Below are positions 53,201 through 59,990 of a DNA stretch of 64,000 bases, in pieces (within the stretch, counting starts at the first letter, position 1; every line of letters begins with the position of its first letter). This stretch comes from Undaria pinnatifida. Its lineage: Eukaryota > Sar > Phaeophyceae > Laminariales > Alariaceae. The translations under genes and the position numbers were made by a program. The stretch is taken from the NCBI GenBank assembly GCA_012845835.1, contig JABAKD010000007.1, positions 11,906,011 to 11,970,010 on the forward strand, read 5' to 3'. The notes beneath the pieces are model-generated. The model was not told the origin of the DNA and did no database searches. It saw only the letters and a list, made by a program, of their open reading frames with translations.

Positions 53201-55163
53201 ATGCTGCAGGGATACAGGAACGAGCCCAGATGGGAAAGCACAAGGAGCTTTGAGAGACGCGGGTAGCAGTAGCATGATCATACTTGTACTGCTGTCCTCT
53301 GATACTATGCCTTTGCTATTTCCTTCTCGGTTTTGTTTTTGCGCTGCGTTTGGGCTTTTGTGGGATTAAAAACAGTGTAGCTGTCTGGAGGAGGTCGTTC
53401 AGCCGGCCAATATGCAGCTGTCGTCCAATTTTTTGGGTTGATGGATAATTTTCGAGAAAGGTGTAGATTAACCTCGGTCTGCGGGGTCCGTGCCACTCGG
53501 AGGAGGTTGTTTGTTTATTGGAACCCCCGTCAAAATGTTTTTGTCGCATTTAGTCGTACGAGGAAAAGACTGCGTTGGCGTTGTGGATCGCCTTTGGGTT
53601 TAGTAAAATGATATTTGATTTCGATTTATATATTGGGGCGGGTAAACACAAGTGGCGGTGATTCGTGGCGAATAGTTATCCCAGTTTGCCACCCCGTCTG
53701 CTGGTGGAACTATGACGAGGATTTCGGCACCTTCTCTAGCTTAAGCGATATAGATACCCGCCTGGACGTACACCACACGACGGACGTGTACTACGACACG
53801 GGTAGCACTTTATGGTTGAAATGTTGTCTGAATGACGAGACTCCTCTTCCCAAAATTGCAGGAAATGTCATCCTTGTTTTCAATCCTTTTTTCCTTCTTT
53901 TACGTAGACCATAGGTCTTGTTCGTCGGGTTACGCTTTAAAGCTTATAGAATAATCATTTTTAGGGGGTAAGGATATAAAGCCCCTCAAGTGAGAAGCTT
54001 CAGATAAGGAATGGGTGCATCTCTGCCGTAACATGTGTGTCATGCCCAGAACTGAAACCATGATAATGGTATTGATGAACACAATGGGCGTACTGCGGCA
54101 TAGCTGCACCACTTTTGTTTTTGAGGTTGGTCACGAATGGAGCGTAAGACCTATCCGAAAAAACTGTTTTTGAGGAAATTAAAACTGCTACAACACTGAA
54201 TGAAACATCCCATGGCCTAAGTATGCCACGAGCAAATTGTTCAGTAGAAATAACCTGTTTTCGACGATTTTAGTTAGGTCATGGAGTCCCGTCATTCAGA
54301 GTCGTTTTTAGACGAAGAATGCCACCTCTACCTTAGCACGCGCCAATGATTGGTGGACATTCCAAACCGTTTGCTCCACTTTGCCGCCGTGTGGGTAGGT
54401 GAACTACGACGACGATTCCGGCGTCTTTTCCAGCCTCGACATGCAGATTCGCGACTGGAACGGCACCGTGCGATTGACCTCCACTCTATCTCCAGGTAGG
54501 GTGTTCTTTCCGCGAAAAAGAAAGTTAAAGAGCCTTCATTTGTTTAGCCCGTTTTGTATGGAACAACCCGTTTCTCGCGCCGGAAAAATTCCTGGGCCAG
54601 TAGAGTGACCAAACCCTGCCACTAAAGCCTGTATGTATATTTGGACCGGAAGAGGCCTTGACGCGCCCGTATCAGTCCATCTTTTTTTCCGCATCGTCGT
54701 CGTGATCGCGGTCGTCATCGTCAATGCCTGTCTTGTCATGGCGTTGCGTACAAATATGACGTGTTCACCCCTGACCCCGGCCCCGCGCTTTTCCCCTGAT
54801 GTCGGCTGCTCTGGAAACCCGCCGTCGCTCCGTCCTCTGCGCAGACATGTGCAACCCTCGAGCATCGCCACCATCATCAGAGTCACCTTGACTATCGTGA
54901 TGACTACGATACTCATTATCGGTATAATTTACCATCGCCATTGCTACCATCGTCAGCCTCATCTCAGCCTTATCATCAATTATATTATCATCATCATCGT
55001 TCTCGTGATCACCCTCGCGATCGTCATCATCGTCTCCATCGTCAACATTATCGTCTTCGTCATAATCGTTATCGTCATGATCATGTCGTGGTCGGATTGG
55101 GGGTAGGTCAATCATTGTATTTCTCTCCCAGACCCAACTACGAGTACAGTTCGCGACAACTAG
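28018..55163 (+). CDS. PhoD-like metallophosphatase with N-terminal membrane anchor, 15 exons, 586 residues
   Basis: Reconstructed from 15 GT-AG exons: 28018-28182, 28923-29065, 31317-31422, 32645-32715, 36146-36335, 41968-42087, 44612-44683, 45619-45746, 45982-46129, 46848-46967, 49825-49908, 50796-50945, 52507-52641, 54399-54495, 55132-55163. Phases close at every junction and total 587 codons. Residues 40-63 form a hydrophobic anchor after a basic N-terminus. The domain then shows RIAFGSC (96-102), AGDMAYLD (129-136), [14 protein letters not shown] (203-216), [10 protein letters not shown] (266-275), [22 protein letters not shown] and LTGDYHMGD (464-472), all PhoD-family landmarks including metal-binding Asp/His. 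The family hydrolyses phosphomono- and diesters, usually outside the cell. A Cys-rich insertion (290-381) is unusual. An acceptor at 27971 implies an upstream exon, possibly UTR. Confidence 0.85.
28183..28922. other. Intron 1 of PhoD gene
   Basis: AT/TG-rich. 28640-28890 contains many GATGA and TGATTG words, a cryptic simple repeat. No element is recognised. Confidence 0.5.
28923..29065 (+). CDS. PhoD gene exon 2
   Basis: Begins [12 protein letters not shown], completing the anchor. Ends RIAFGSC plus two bases of Thr at GTGAGT. FGSC is the conserved start of the phosphatase domain. Confidence 0.75.
29066..31316. other. Intron 2 of PhoD gene
   Basis: 2.25 kb. It holds a MITE M2 end at 30364-30410 (GAATGACGGGGCTCCTTAAT) and an inverted M2-like end at 29720-29755. 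Several diverged blocks read AGGTCGCTGTGTGGGC at 30015, 30120, 31030, 31140 and 31197, so it is built of old repeats. No gene is seen. Confidence 0.5.
31317..31422 (+). CDS. PhoD gene exon 3
   Basis: Acceptor GGTCTAG supplies A to finish Thr. Encodes QPIWTQAII, then [11 protein letters not shown], with the metal-binding Asp in GDMAY. Donor CCACCCG|GTGAGG. Confidence 0.8.
32030..32640. repeat. Compound (CCA/CTA/CAC)n trinucleotide array in intron 3
   Basis: About 600 bp of CCACCA, CACCATCACC and CTACTA words ending 4 bp before the proposed exon 4 acceptor. A (TGTC)n run lies at 31950-31978. Long Thr, Pro or Val frames are artefacts. Confidence 0.9.
32645..32715 (+). CDS. PhoD gene exon 4
   Basis: Encodes [20 protein letters not shown] and MRV. 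The proposed acceptor (CCTACGAG) directly follows the (CTA/CCA)n array, which would serve as its pyrimidine tract. The exact start could shift by a few codons. Donor GTCGA|GTGAGT. Confidence 0.6.
33300..34720. repeat. Degenerate pyrimidine-rich satellite in intron 4
   Basis: Irregular repetition of CCCCTATCCCCTGTCC blocks and of a motif running GCCTCATC.TGGTGT.GCTTC, GACTGTGGAAACC.TTCAGGCC, TTATTGCGC and CTCACCACGGACTCA. Copies are near 33370, 33470, 33690, 33790, 34350 and 34640, spaced about 100-200 bp where adjacent. Confidence 0.65.
35252..35312 (+). pseudogene. Decayed partial copy of PhoD exon 5 (5' half)
   Basis: GAGCAG|GTTTCGGCCGACGCTCTACA encodes [20 protein letters not shown], parallel to exon 5 [20 protein letters not shown] including the acceptor position. 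The copy then diverges and lacks the WDDHDYG half. It lies 0.9 kb upstream of exon 5 inside intron 4. Confidence 0.75.
36146..36335 (+). CDS. PhoD gene exon 5 (catalytic WDDHDYG)
   Basis: Acceptor ACATACCAG. Encodes [20 protein letters not shown], then [14 protein letters not shown] and GDGRLENKW. This holds the family's most conserved metal-binding motif. Donor TGG|GTAGGT. Confidence 0.85.
36548..36621 (+). pseudogene. Decayed partial copy of PhoD exon 5 (3' half), copy a
   Basis: Aligns base by base with exon 5 from TGGGGACGTGGGATGATC to GAGAACAAATGGGTAGG. Residual translation is [17 protein letters not shown] against [17 protein letters not shown]. The donor is altered. It lies 210 bp downstream of exon 5. 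Confidence 0.7.
36865..39425. mobile_element. 2.5-kb foldback-like element with long inverted terminal arms, in intron 5
   Basis: Left arm 36865-37215 is the inverted copy of right arm 39080-39425. Shared landmarks include CACTCCAGCTGTGAGATCGA, ATACTCCGATCGCGCGTATTAC, AGTGTAGCTATC.GGGTCAACAG, ACTATAAAACCCGTTTCTGA and AAGTCGAATAACCGGTGAGG. Inner sub-repeats (37440-37590 versus 38800-38960) are also inverted, so the whole unit is an imperfect palindrome centred near 38.15 kb. Long homopolymers lie between sub-repeats. Solo copies of the terminal sequence occur at 62985-63270 and 63405-63725, with diverged fragments at 9845, 20085, 38340 and 40560. No coding frame. Confidence 0.75.
37236..37288. 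repeat. Poly-G tract, ~50 bp
   Basis: Almost uninterrupted G with a single A. Comparable poly-C tracts lie at about 37937-37964, 38730-38777 and, outside the element, 47599-47633. They are candidates for G-quadruplex formation or sequencing-length error. Confidence 0.9.
39505..39580 (+). pseudogene. Decayed partial copy of PhoD exon 5 (3' half), copy b
   Basis: GGGGATGTGGGACGATTACC through CACGACTACGG and GATGGCCGCCTGGAGAACTA parallels exon 5 GGGGACGTGGGATGATCACG through GACGGCCGCTTGGAGAACAA. A 6-bp insertion and later changes break the frame. It lies just beyond the right arm of the foldback element. Confidence 0.75.
41440..41967. repeat. Tandem decayed copies of the exon 6 acceptor region
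   Basis: The 110-bp stretch before exon 6 (GACCA.TG.TGTCCTTC, ATTATTTCAT.TTTCAC.CTCATTAC.GT, TTTG.GGCAGCTG) recurs with changes. Other copies end at about 41666 (GTGACAAGTTGAA), 41737 (GCGGCAGCTGGAA) and 41844 (GCGGCAGCTGAAAGAA). Each copy includes the AG and the first bases of exon 6 before diverging. Confidence 0.6.
41968..42087 (+). CDS. PhoD gene exon 6
   Basis: Acceptor TTTTTGGGGCAG. Encodes [20 protein letters not shown] and continues to REIE. Donor GAG|GTGCGC is slightly unusual. Matches the PhoD helix after the WDDHDYG loop. Confidence 0.8.
42721..42806. repeat. (GTT)28 microsatellite
   Basis: Near-perfect GTT run directly adjoining the S1 copy at 42826. On the opposite strand it would be an (AAC)n tail of that SINE-like repeat. 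Confidence 0.95.
42826..42955 (-). repeat. SINE-like dispersed repeat S1, copy 2
   Basis: Matches 16062-16210 over CTGCGGATGGGG, GCTCACCACACTTGCACGTA, GTCGTGTGTCGACTTAACTC and GCGCTAGCTGGCG. The simple tail is (AAC)n instead of A-rich. Lies in intron 6 of the PhoD gene. Confidence 0.65.
43320..43525. repeat. (CCCGA)n pentanucleotide-rich tract
   Basis: ACCCGACCCGACC runs interspersed with AAGGACCGGACC. The inverse motif GGGTC clusters at 23330-23440, 47450-47590 and 49550-49735 with shared neighbouring text, so a GGGTC-bearing repeat family is spread through the window. Intron 6. Confidence 0.8.
44612..44683 (+). CDS. PhoD gene exon 7
   Basis: Acceptor TTTTGCTCAG. Encodes [20 protein letters not shown] and YCDK, the LLD.R.YR strand typical of the family. 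Donor AAG|GTGATT. Confidence 0.7.
44690..45460. repeat. (GTA)n trinucleotide-rich stretch, intron 7
   Basis: Dense GTAGTA, GGAGTA and GCAGTA words. A similar stretch lies at 50100-50560 in intron 11. Val- or Leu-rich frames are artefacts. Confidence 0.85.
45619..45746 (+). CDS. PhoD gene exon 8 (Cys-rich insertion, part 1)
   Basis: Acceptor GGTTATGCAG after a long CT-rich tract. Encodes [20 protein letters not shown] and a [10 protein letters not shown] segment. Donor GGATG|GTAAGG. Exon 9 completes TGG in phase. Not seen in typical PhoD cores. Confidence 0.6.
45897..45945 (+). pseudogene. Decayed partial copy of PhoD exon 9 start
   Basis: GCCGACAG|GTGCCTTGATTAAA followed by CCAGTAATAT aligns with the true acceptor and exon 9 start GTCGACAG|GTGCCTGGATAAAT and CCAGTACTGG. 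An immediate TGA in the expected frame and divergence after 40 bp mark it as dead. It lies 84 bp upstream of exon 9. Confidence 0.7.
45982..46129 (+). CDS. PhoD gene exon 9
   Basis: Acceptor GGTCGACAG supplies G to finish Trp. Encodes [20 protein letters not shown] through GTEEVDSQ. Donor CAG|GTGGGG. Confidence 0.65.
46500..46800. repeat. GGTC-rich cryptic simple sequence, intron 9
   Basis: Frequent GGTCGGTC, CGATCGGTCGG and TTGGTCGG words over 300 bp. No gene. Confidence 0.6.
46848..46967 (+). CDS. PhoD gene exon 10
   Basis: Acceptor GGATGACAG. Encodes [20 protein letters not shown], then [14 protein letters not shown], equivalent to the family's LG..Q..WL..L region. Donor CCG|GTGAGC. Confidence 0.8.
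48015..48300. mobile_element. MITE family M2, partial copy
   Basis: Begins CTGAACGCCGGCGCTCCTTA, a variant of the M2 end, and shares an internal block (48107-48215) with 62655-62765: TTTTTCTGAAAAAC, GAGGTATA and GACCTTGCAG-like words. A matching right end was not found. A (TA)n run sits at 48061-48079, and (GCGT)n at 48479-48505 lies beyond. Intron 10. Confidence 0.5.
48738..48775. repeat. Degenerate telomere-like tract
   Basis: CCCTATATATAACCCTATAA followed by CCCTAACCCCGACCCC. Only a few imperfect CCCTAA units. Intron 10. Confidence 0.5.
49825..49908 (+). CDS. PhoD gene exon 11
   Basis: Acceptor GAGTTTAG. Encodes [20 protein letters not shown], then QRN. DDW.CYRPAQ corresponds to the family's W.GY.A.R segment. 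Donor AAT|GTGAGT. Confidence 0.75.
50796..50945 (+). CDS. PhoD gene exon 12 (catalytic GDYH)
   Basis: Acceptor TATGTTGCAG. Encodes [20 protein letters not shown], then MGDIKAL. The GD.H metal ligands are present. Ends at PVYQ. Donor ACCAG|GTGATC. Confidence 0.85.
52507..52641 (+). CDS. PhoD gene exon 13
   Basis: Acceptor GTGGCGTCAG. Begins [11 protein letters not shown], which joins PVYQ as in family members. Ends [11 protein letters not shown]. Donor CAG|GTACGA. Confidence 0.8.
53055..53115 (+). pseudogene. Decayed partial copy of PhoD exon 13 end
   Basis: GAGCATGACCTGGTGCTTGC..GACCTCGGTTTTCTGCAG|GAGAGC parallels exon 13 GAGTGTGACGTGGTACTTGA..AACTTTGGATTTTTGCAG|GTACGA. Translation is [12 protein letters not shown] against [12 protein letters not shown]. 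The donor GT has become GA. About 470 bp downstream of the true exon. Confidence 0.65.
53698..53770 (+). pseudogene. Decayed copy of PhoD exon 14
   Basis: GTCTGCTG|GTGGAACTATGACGAG encodes [20 protein letters not shown] against exon 14 [20 protein letters not shown]. The acceptor dinucleotide AG is TG here, so it should not be spliced in. It lies 700 bp upstream of exon 14. Confidence 0.75.
53826..54303. mobile_element. MITE family M2, complete copy with ~40-bp inverted ends
   Basis: The left end CTGAATGACGAGACTCCTC continues CCCAAAATTGCAGGAAAT. The right end, read inverted, is CTGAATGACGGGACTCCATG then CTAAAATCGTCGAAAAC. Length is 478 bp, with no coding. A clear target duplication was not seen. 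It sits between the dead copy and the true exon 14. Confidence 0.7.
54399..54495 (+). CDS. PhoD gene exon 14
   Basis: Acceptor CGTGTGGGTAG. Encodes [20 protein letters not shown], then [12 protein letters not shown], a beta-rich C-terminal segment. Donor CCAG|GTAGGG leaves phase 1. Confidence 0.75.
54660..55090. repeat. Cryptic (TCA/CGTCAT)n tract, intron 14
   Basis: ATCATCATC, CGTCATCGTC and CGTGATC words dominate 54690-54740 and 54860-55090. Long Ile/Val or Asp frames on the two strands are artefacts. Confidence 0.7.
55132..55163 (+). CDS. PhoD gene exon 15, stop
   Basis: Acceptor TATTTCTCTCCCAG with a good pyrimidine tract. In phase it adds [10 protein letters not shown] and a TAG at 55161-55163. 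This short tail is the least certain exon; another downstream exon is possible. Confidence 0.5.
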
Positions 55164-57100
55164 TCAGAAACAGAAACACTGACCTCAGACGCTGACCAAG
55201 ACTGGGTTTCGTATCCACAGTAGGAGCGGGTGCATTCCACGATGGGTTCAGTATGTATATCTGTTCCTGACTGCCTTTTCGTAGCGTGTTCACTTTTGGG
55301 GCCACTGTTTCCACTTGCTAGGGGTCACTCGCGCAAGTGACTGCGTGCCGCTTGGCTTTTAGTGATATGAAGCCGCCGTGGAATGGTTTGGCTACGCTGC
55401 CCCAAACAACTAGCCTTAAATATATTTTTTAAGTGAGATTTCAGAGTCACTCGGGCAAGTGGCTAGCAGCAGGTAATAACAAAGGGGGTACCACCCCGCG
55501 CTACCGTCGGCTTGGTGTAAATATTAGGCTGTATCTCTTATTTCGCTTGTTTGTACTACGGTAGGTGTCCTGTGCTGTGTTCTTTTGACGCTTTCTCTCT
55601 TAGTAGTAGGTAGTAGGTCCTTTTTGATACGTAGCGCAGATCCGCTGCCAAGCAGAAAGCGCTGTTCAACCCCCCCCCCCCCATCAACTGCGGTGGGTGC
55701 TTCCATCCTTTTTATCTCGAGAAGGGTTCACCATCTTTTCTTCCTTCGTCGACTCCAGCCCAGTTGGGGGGTATCGACTTATGTTTTTTTTCTGGTAGGT
55801 TGGTTGATTCATGGGCTGCCGGTTTGGTCTGTTGGTACAATTTATGGTATATTGGCTGGATAAGTTGCCGTGATGGCCTGGTCGTTTTTGGTACGTACAG
55901 TAGAGATAGTTGTATAGTGCCGGCTGCCCGCTAGAATGCCTGTGAGATTGCTCGCCACAGACGGGAACACCCAGCAGCGGCCGAATGCAGAGTAATGACA
56001 GTTGCACCTGCAGTGCCGATATTCTTCCGGTTAAACACACAGTCGCATCCGTACACACCGGCAGCTTACGCTGCCGGGGTTGTAACGAAGACCACTGATA
56101 GGGACAGCTTACGCTATACCTACAATGGGACTCGAAGGGTGCGCCGGCTAGCGTTGGTCTGCGAAAGCAACTGAGTTAAGTCGACACACGAGGCGTATGA
56201 AAATACGTGGAAGTGTGGTGAGCTAAAGCTTTATTTTTCCCCATCCGCCGAAGGATGAAGAAAGGAAAAAAAAATCTTCCGGTTAGAACACACACCGCCA
56301 CTATATAGGAGCAGCTTCTGTATAACGGCGTGGCTAGTTAGTTAGCTGGTTGACAGGTTGGTTTATTGGTTGGTTGGCTGAATAATTGGTTCAATGGTTG
56401 GCCTTTTGGGTGAGTGGATATGTTTATTCGTTGTATATTCGGCGAATGGGTGGGTGAGTGAATGGGTGGGTGTGTGGGTGGGTTGAGCGATCAATGTGTT
56501 TACAGGCTGGTTGTTTGGTAGTTTGTTGGGTTGGTCTTTGTAGGTGGGTTTGGTTGAATGGTTTGTAGGGTGGTTGGTGGTTTCGATATTTGGATGGTTT
56601 GCTGTCCGGTTAGTCAGTTGAACATATTTCATTAGGGTATCCAACATGTTCCATCGTCGGCATATACACCTGTCATAGATAAGGGAGAGCTACCTAGCGA
56701 AGCGCTTTGATTCGTACGTCGACCGACTGCTGTGCCATTTGCAGAAGACAACGCTTTTTCTTCTGTACTTTTATATTGTATGTGGTGTATACCAGGTGTT
56801 TCAATAAAACTTTGTATGTGTACAACGGGATCTCGTCGTAAGTGCTACATCGATCGATAAGGAGGCTGGTAACCACGACGTATTCCAAACTACCGGGGAC
56901 CACGTTTGTGTTGTGGGTTCGTTTTCGTGTTGGGCACGGGGGCAGTTATGCCGCTATGGGTACCAGTACTGTGGCCAAAAGCAGCAAGCAGGTGGCAGAC
57001 ACTGTACTGTGGCACTGCATGCAGGTCCACATTTTTAGCGACATGATCCAATCCTTTCTCGCTGCGGGTCGGACAGTACTACCGTAATGAGTTTTGACTG
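55164..57100. other. Downstream of PhoD gene; repeats only
   Basis: Two short CACTCGCGCAAGTG-type blocks recur at 55325 and 55449. An M1 copy on the minus strand lies at 55890-56000. TTGG/GGTT-rich simple sequence occupies 56335-56600. No gene or clear polyadenylation signal is called. Confidence 0.45.
56128..56275 (+). repeat. SINE-like dispersed repeat S1, copy 3
   Basis: Plus-oriented copy: GGGTGCGCCGGCTAGCGTTG, AGTTAAGTCGACACACGA, AAGTGTGGTGAGCT and CCCCATCCGCCG, then an A-rich tail (GAAGAAAGGAAAAAAAAAT). The A-rich tail fixes the family's orientation. Confidence 0.65.
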
Positions 57101-57102
57101 GA

Positions 57103-57752
57103 TCGATTTTTAAAGGGCAGGGCTCCTTTAATCCAGGTCGTCCGACATCCGACATGTTATTGGAATATATTTCGGTGTACTACCTCGGCAGGCCCTGGGA
57201 CTGGTCGTCGGGTAGCGCATTTATTTGCCCCGCAAGTCTAGGTTTGGAAGAGAAGCATAGACACACTCTATGGTAGAGGCCCACCCATTTTTGTATGAGG
57301 GTCCTCACGTATGGAGCACCATACCATCTTGACCTAAAAAAACTAATTATGAGAAAGACGAAGTTGTATCCCCGACGGACTCACGTCCTAAAGTTGAAAA
57401 AATATATATGAGTGAACTGGAAAAGGAAAAAAAAACGTAAACATACTCGAGCAATATTTAGGTGAAGCATTCTCGAATGACGCGTGCTACAATCAATGAG
57501 GGTGATGTGCGTTTGGTTTTTCTTGTTCTGAGGGTGCTCCTTTGAATGGACGCGTGCTGCGACAGACGTGCAGATTTTTTTTTTCTTGAGGTTCTTCAGT
57601 TGGGGAGCGTAAGATCTCTCCCCCAAAGTTGCTTTCGAGAAAAATAAAACTTGTACAGGATGAAAATGTCTCAAGGCGTAGGTATCATGCAAATAAAAAA
57701 TGGTAAAAATCCGACGATGTTTTTGTCTATGGAGCCCCGCCATTTTAGAAAA
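57103..57752. mobile_element. MITE family M2, longer copy
   Basis: The left end AGGGCAGGGCTCCTTTAATC then AGGTCGTCCGACAT and the right end ATCCGACGATG then CTATGGAGCCCCGCCATTTTAG are inverted matches. About 650 bp. The internal text GGAGCGTAAGA(T/C)CT.TCCC is shared with the 53826 copy and with 35470-35620. Confidence 0.55.
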
Positions 57753-58551
57753 AAGAACTTCAGACGAAAATTACAACAAGTGCTATAGCAAGCATGAGGA
57801 CTCCAGCTCCTTTCCCGTCCTAAAACCAGAGTTCAAGTAAACTGAACGTTCTATTGCATGGAGAAACCAATATCTTTATCCTCCAAGAACCAATTTTGAG
57901 CGAACTTAAAACTCAATCCGATAAACAAAAGCCCGGGGCCCCAGGTATACAAAACAATCAGTTTGCAAATACAAGAATGTCATGATCTTGACGGTTTTGG
58001 ATTAAGGCGGGTCGCGTCAATTCAGCCAAAAAAGCCCAAAAATGCTACCTATATCGCAGCAAATCGTCTTGGGCCATATTGCACCCCCTCTCTAGACTAC
58101 CAGTGCATACCGCCCAGCGATGTATTCCCTACCTCGTAGTTTGTGACCCCTGGAGGCGTTTCCTTGTTGCTGCGGGACGAAGAATCGGCACTGGCGCTTG
58201 CTGTTTGCTGTTGTTGTTGCCAAGTTATGAACATTAACAGCACTTTGCGGCCAAAGCACATATTTTCCGAATTAATGACGGGGCTCCTTGACCTTAAATC
58301 GTCGGAATGCCGTTCTCGCTGCGCAATCTGTACTTTTTTTCGATGCCCAGTCTATGGGATTGTGCCTCCTCAGTGCTATGCAGTTTCAGCCTCCGCCATA
58401 ATCGGGCTTTAGGGTGAGGTGTTGAACTCCTCGATCGTGGACCCTCAAAAACAAATCGGTGCGACTTCTGCAGCGCGTATCATGTGTCCCATAGTTGCCA
58501 CCAACATATATAGGAGTATAGACTATAGTCTATAAATATGGAGAAATCTGG
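57753..58551. other. M2-related fragments
   Basis: 57800-58015 repeats the M2 right-half text and ends GACGGTTTTGGATTAAGGCG. 58263-58310 carries a left-end sequence AATGACGGGGCTCCTTGACC. Fragments of one or two further M2 copies; no gene. Confidence 0.5.
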
Positions 58552-59013
58552 ATGGACACAGGTCACAGGACATGCATGCCCTTGTCGAACATCGATGGGC
58601 GGAATGATCGGTGGAATGCGAACAACACACACGCACACATGCATGACGTTGTGGTCTTGTACTTATGTGTCATACACGGTACCAGGTACAGCATAAAGGT
58701 GGTCTGTATTCGGAACGATGATAAAAAATCTATGACAGCACCCGGCGGAGACTCACACTACAGTGGGACACGCCTGCGTGGAAGAATAGCTGTGGGCGTG
58801 AGAGGGGGCGGGGAACTCATCCAAGCAGCAAGCATGGTACTGCGGCGGAATCGATGTTACATATCGATTCTTGGTGGCCAGGAACTGGCGGTCTATTTTG
58901 CCTCCTACTATTTAGGCACGATACCCGTTGTATCACACTTGTCCCACTTCGGGGCCGAAGGCATAAAGCCTTCCACCTCAGGGACATTTCCGAACCTTGG
59001 ATCTCCTGGTTAA
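58552..59013 (+). CDS. Unassigned reading frame, 153 codons
   Basis: Open ATG frame MDTGHRTCMPLSNIDGRNDR ending GTFPNLGSPG. A comparable open frame runs on the minus strand (59251-58817) through the same DNA, so strand and reality are undecided. No domain is recognised. Confidence 0.15.
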   Translation: MDTGHRTCMPLSNIDGRNDRWNANNTHAHMHDVVVLYLCVIHGTRYSIKVVCIRNDDKKSMTAPGGDSHYSGTRLRGRIAVGVRGGGELIQAASMVLRRNRCYISILGGQELAVYFASYYLGTIPVVSHLSHFGAEGIKPSTSGTFPNLGSPG

Positions 59014-59235
59014 GATGTTGACGACGGATGTCCTGGATGCTGTTCGGCGAACGGCTTGACTTGGTGAAAAAAGAGTGCACTGACATGGTCCATAAACACT
59101 CGACTCTTCGTGAAGTCGGTTCCACACCAAAAACTTGGATATTCAGAAAATTATGTGCAGCCCGACGAACAACCCCCTCGCAAAGGTGAGCGACGAAAGA
59201 AGAGAGAAGCAAAAACAATGTTCCGCTCATTTGGG

Positions 59236-59661
59236 TTAAGGAAGGAGCCACGCCTTCACAATATTTCTACCACATCTCGACGCAGCACAGCGGCAGCGTT
59301 GTAGGTGACTTGCCACGGCTTGGGCCTCGTCTTTAGGTACATTGTCGAATCGGGACGCACGCACCACCGGAAAACACAGTTGTTCGAGGGGCAACCATCG
59401 ACGGTATTCGTCACTGTATCCACCGTCCAACGTTGTCTGGCCGAACAAGCCGTTGTCCATAACATATTCCACCACCAATACCCTCGATGGTGCTTCCTCC
59501 ACCAAGTAAGCACTGCACTGGTGCATCCGGGCCTGTTCGGCGCAGTACGTATACACGAGGTCCAAGCCGGGCCAGATGCCGACGAACCTGCTGCTATTCC
59601 ACCTCCGGATGCGGCCAAGCTCAAAAAGAGCACGGAACTCCTGGGTGTCAAAGTGTTTCAT
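59236..59661 (-). CDS. Unrecognised 141-residue reading frame related to the 420-bp array
   Basis: An ATG at 59661 opens MKHFDTQEFRALFELGRIRR, passes SRVLVVEYVMDNGLFGQTTL and stops at 59236. Its length, 426 nt, equals one unit of the neighbouring tandem array. Minus-strand translations of several array units keep the same order of blocks (ALFERYRIRR, LVDEEPS.VFVVDDVGTE, FFRQT.LDG). The opposite strand is also open (59305-59691), so coding strand is not proven. No known family or catalytic motif is recognised. Confidence 0.35.
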   Translation of the reverse strand: MKHFDTQEFRALFELGRIRRWNSSRFVGIWPGLDLVYTYCAEQARMHQCSAYLVEEAPSRVLVVEYVMDNGLFGQTTLDGGYSDEYRRWLPLEQLCFPVVRASRFDNVPKDEAQAVASHLQRCRCAASRCGRNIVKAWLLP

Positions 59662-59787
59662 CGAAGTGTTCTACGCCGTCTCCAACCTTAACCGCACCCA
59701 GATGCAGCACCGCGGCAGCGTGGGGTAATTCTGGCAGTAATTAGAGCTCGTCTTAAACTACTTCGTCAGAAAAGCACGATAGCACAC

Positions 59788-59990
59788 CTAAGCCACTCAA
59801 TTAACCGAGGATAAACCATCAACGGTTTTTGACACCCTACAAAATGGTTCGAGGAGACATCATCGATGGTATTCATTACCGTCTCTACTAAGCCACTCAA
59901 TTAGCCGAGGATAAACCATCAACGGTATTCGACACCCTACAAAATGGTTCGAGGAGACATCATCGATGGTATTCATTACCGTCTCTGCCG
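59788..59990. repeat. 100-bp tandem duplication
   Basis: TAAGCCACTCAATTA.CCGAGG through ATTCATTACCGTCTCT occurs at 59790-59886 and 59890-59986, offset exactly 100 bp and nearly identical. A recent local duplication at the left edge of the 420-bp array. Confidence 0.9.

Noticed and set aside
56363-56647. Asn/Thr/Pro-rich minus-strand frame
   Set aside because: Translation of TTGG-rich simple sequence.
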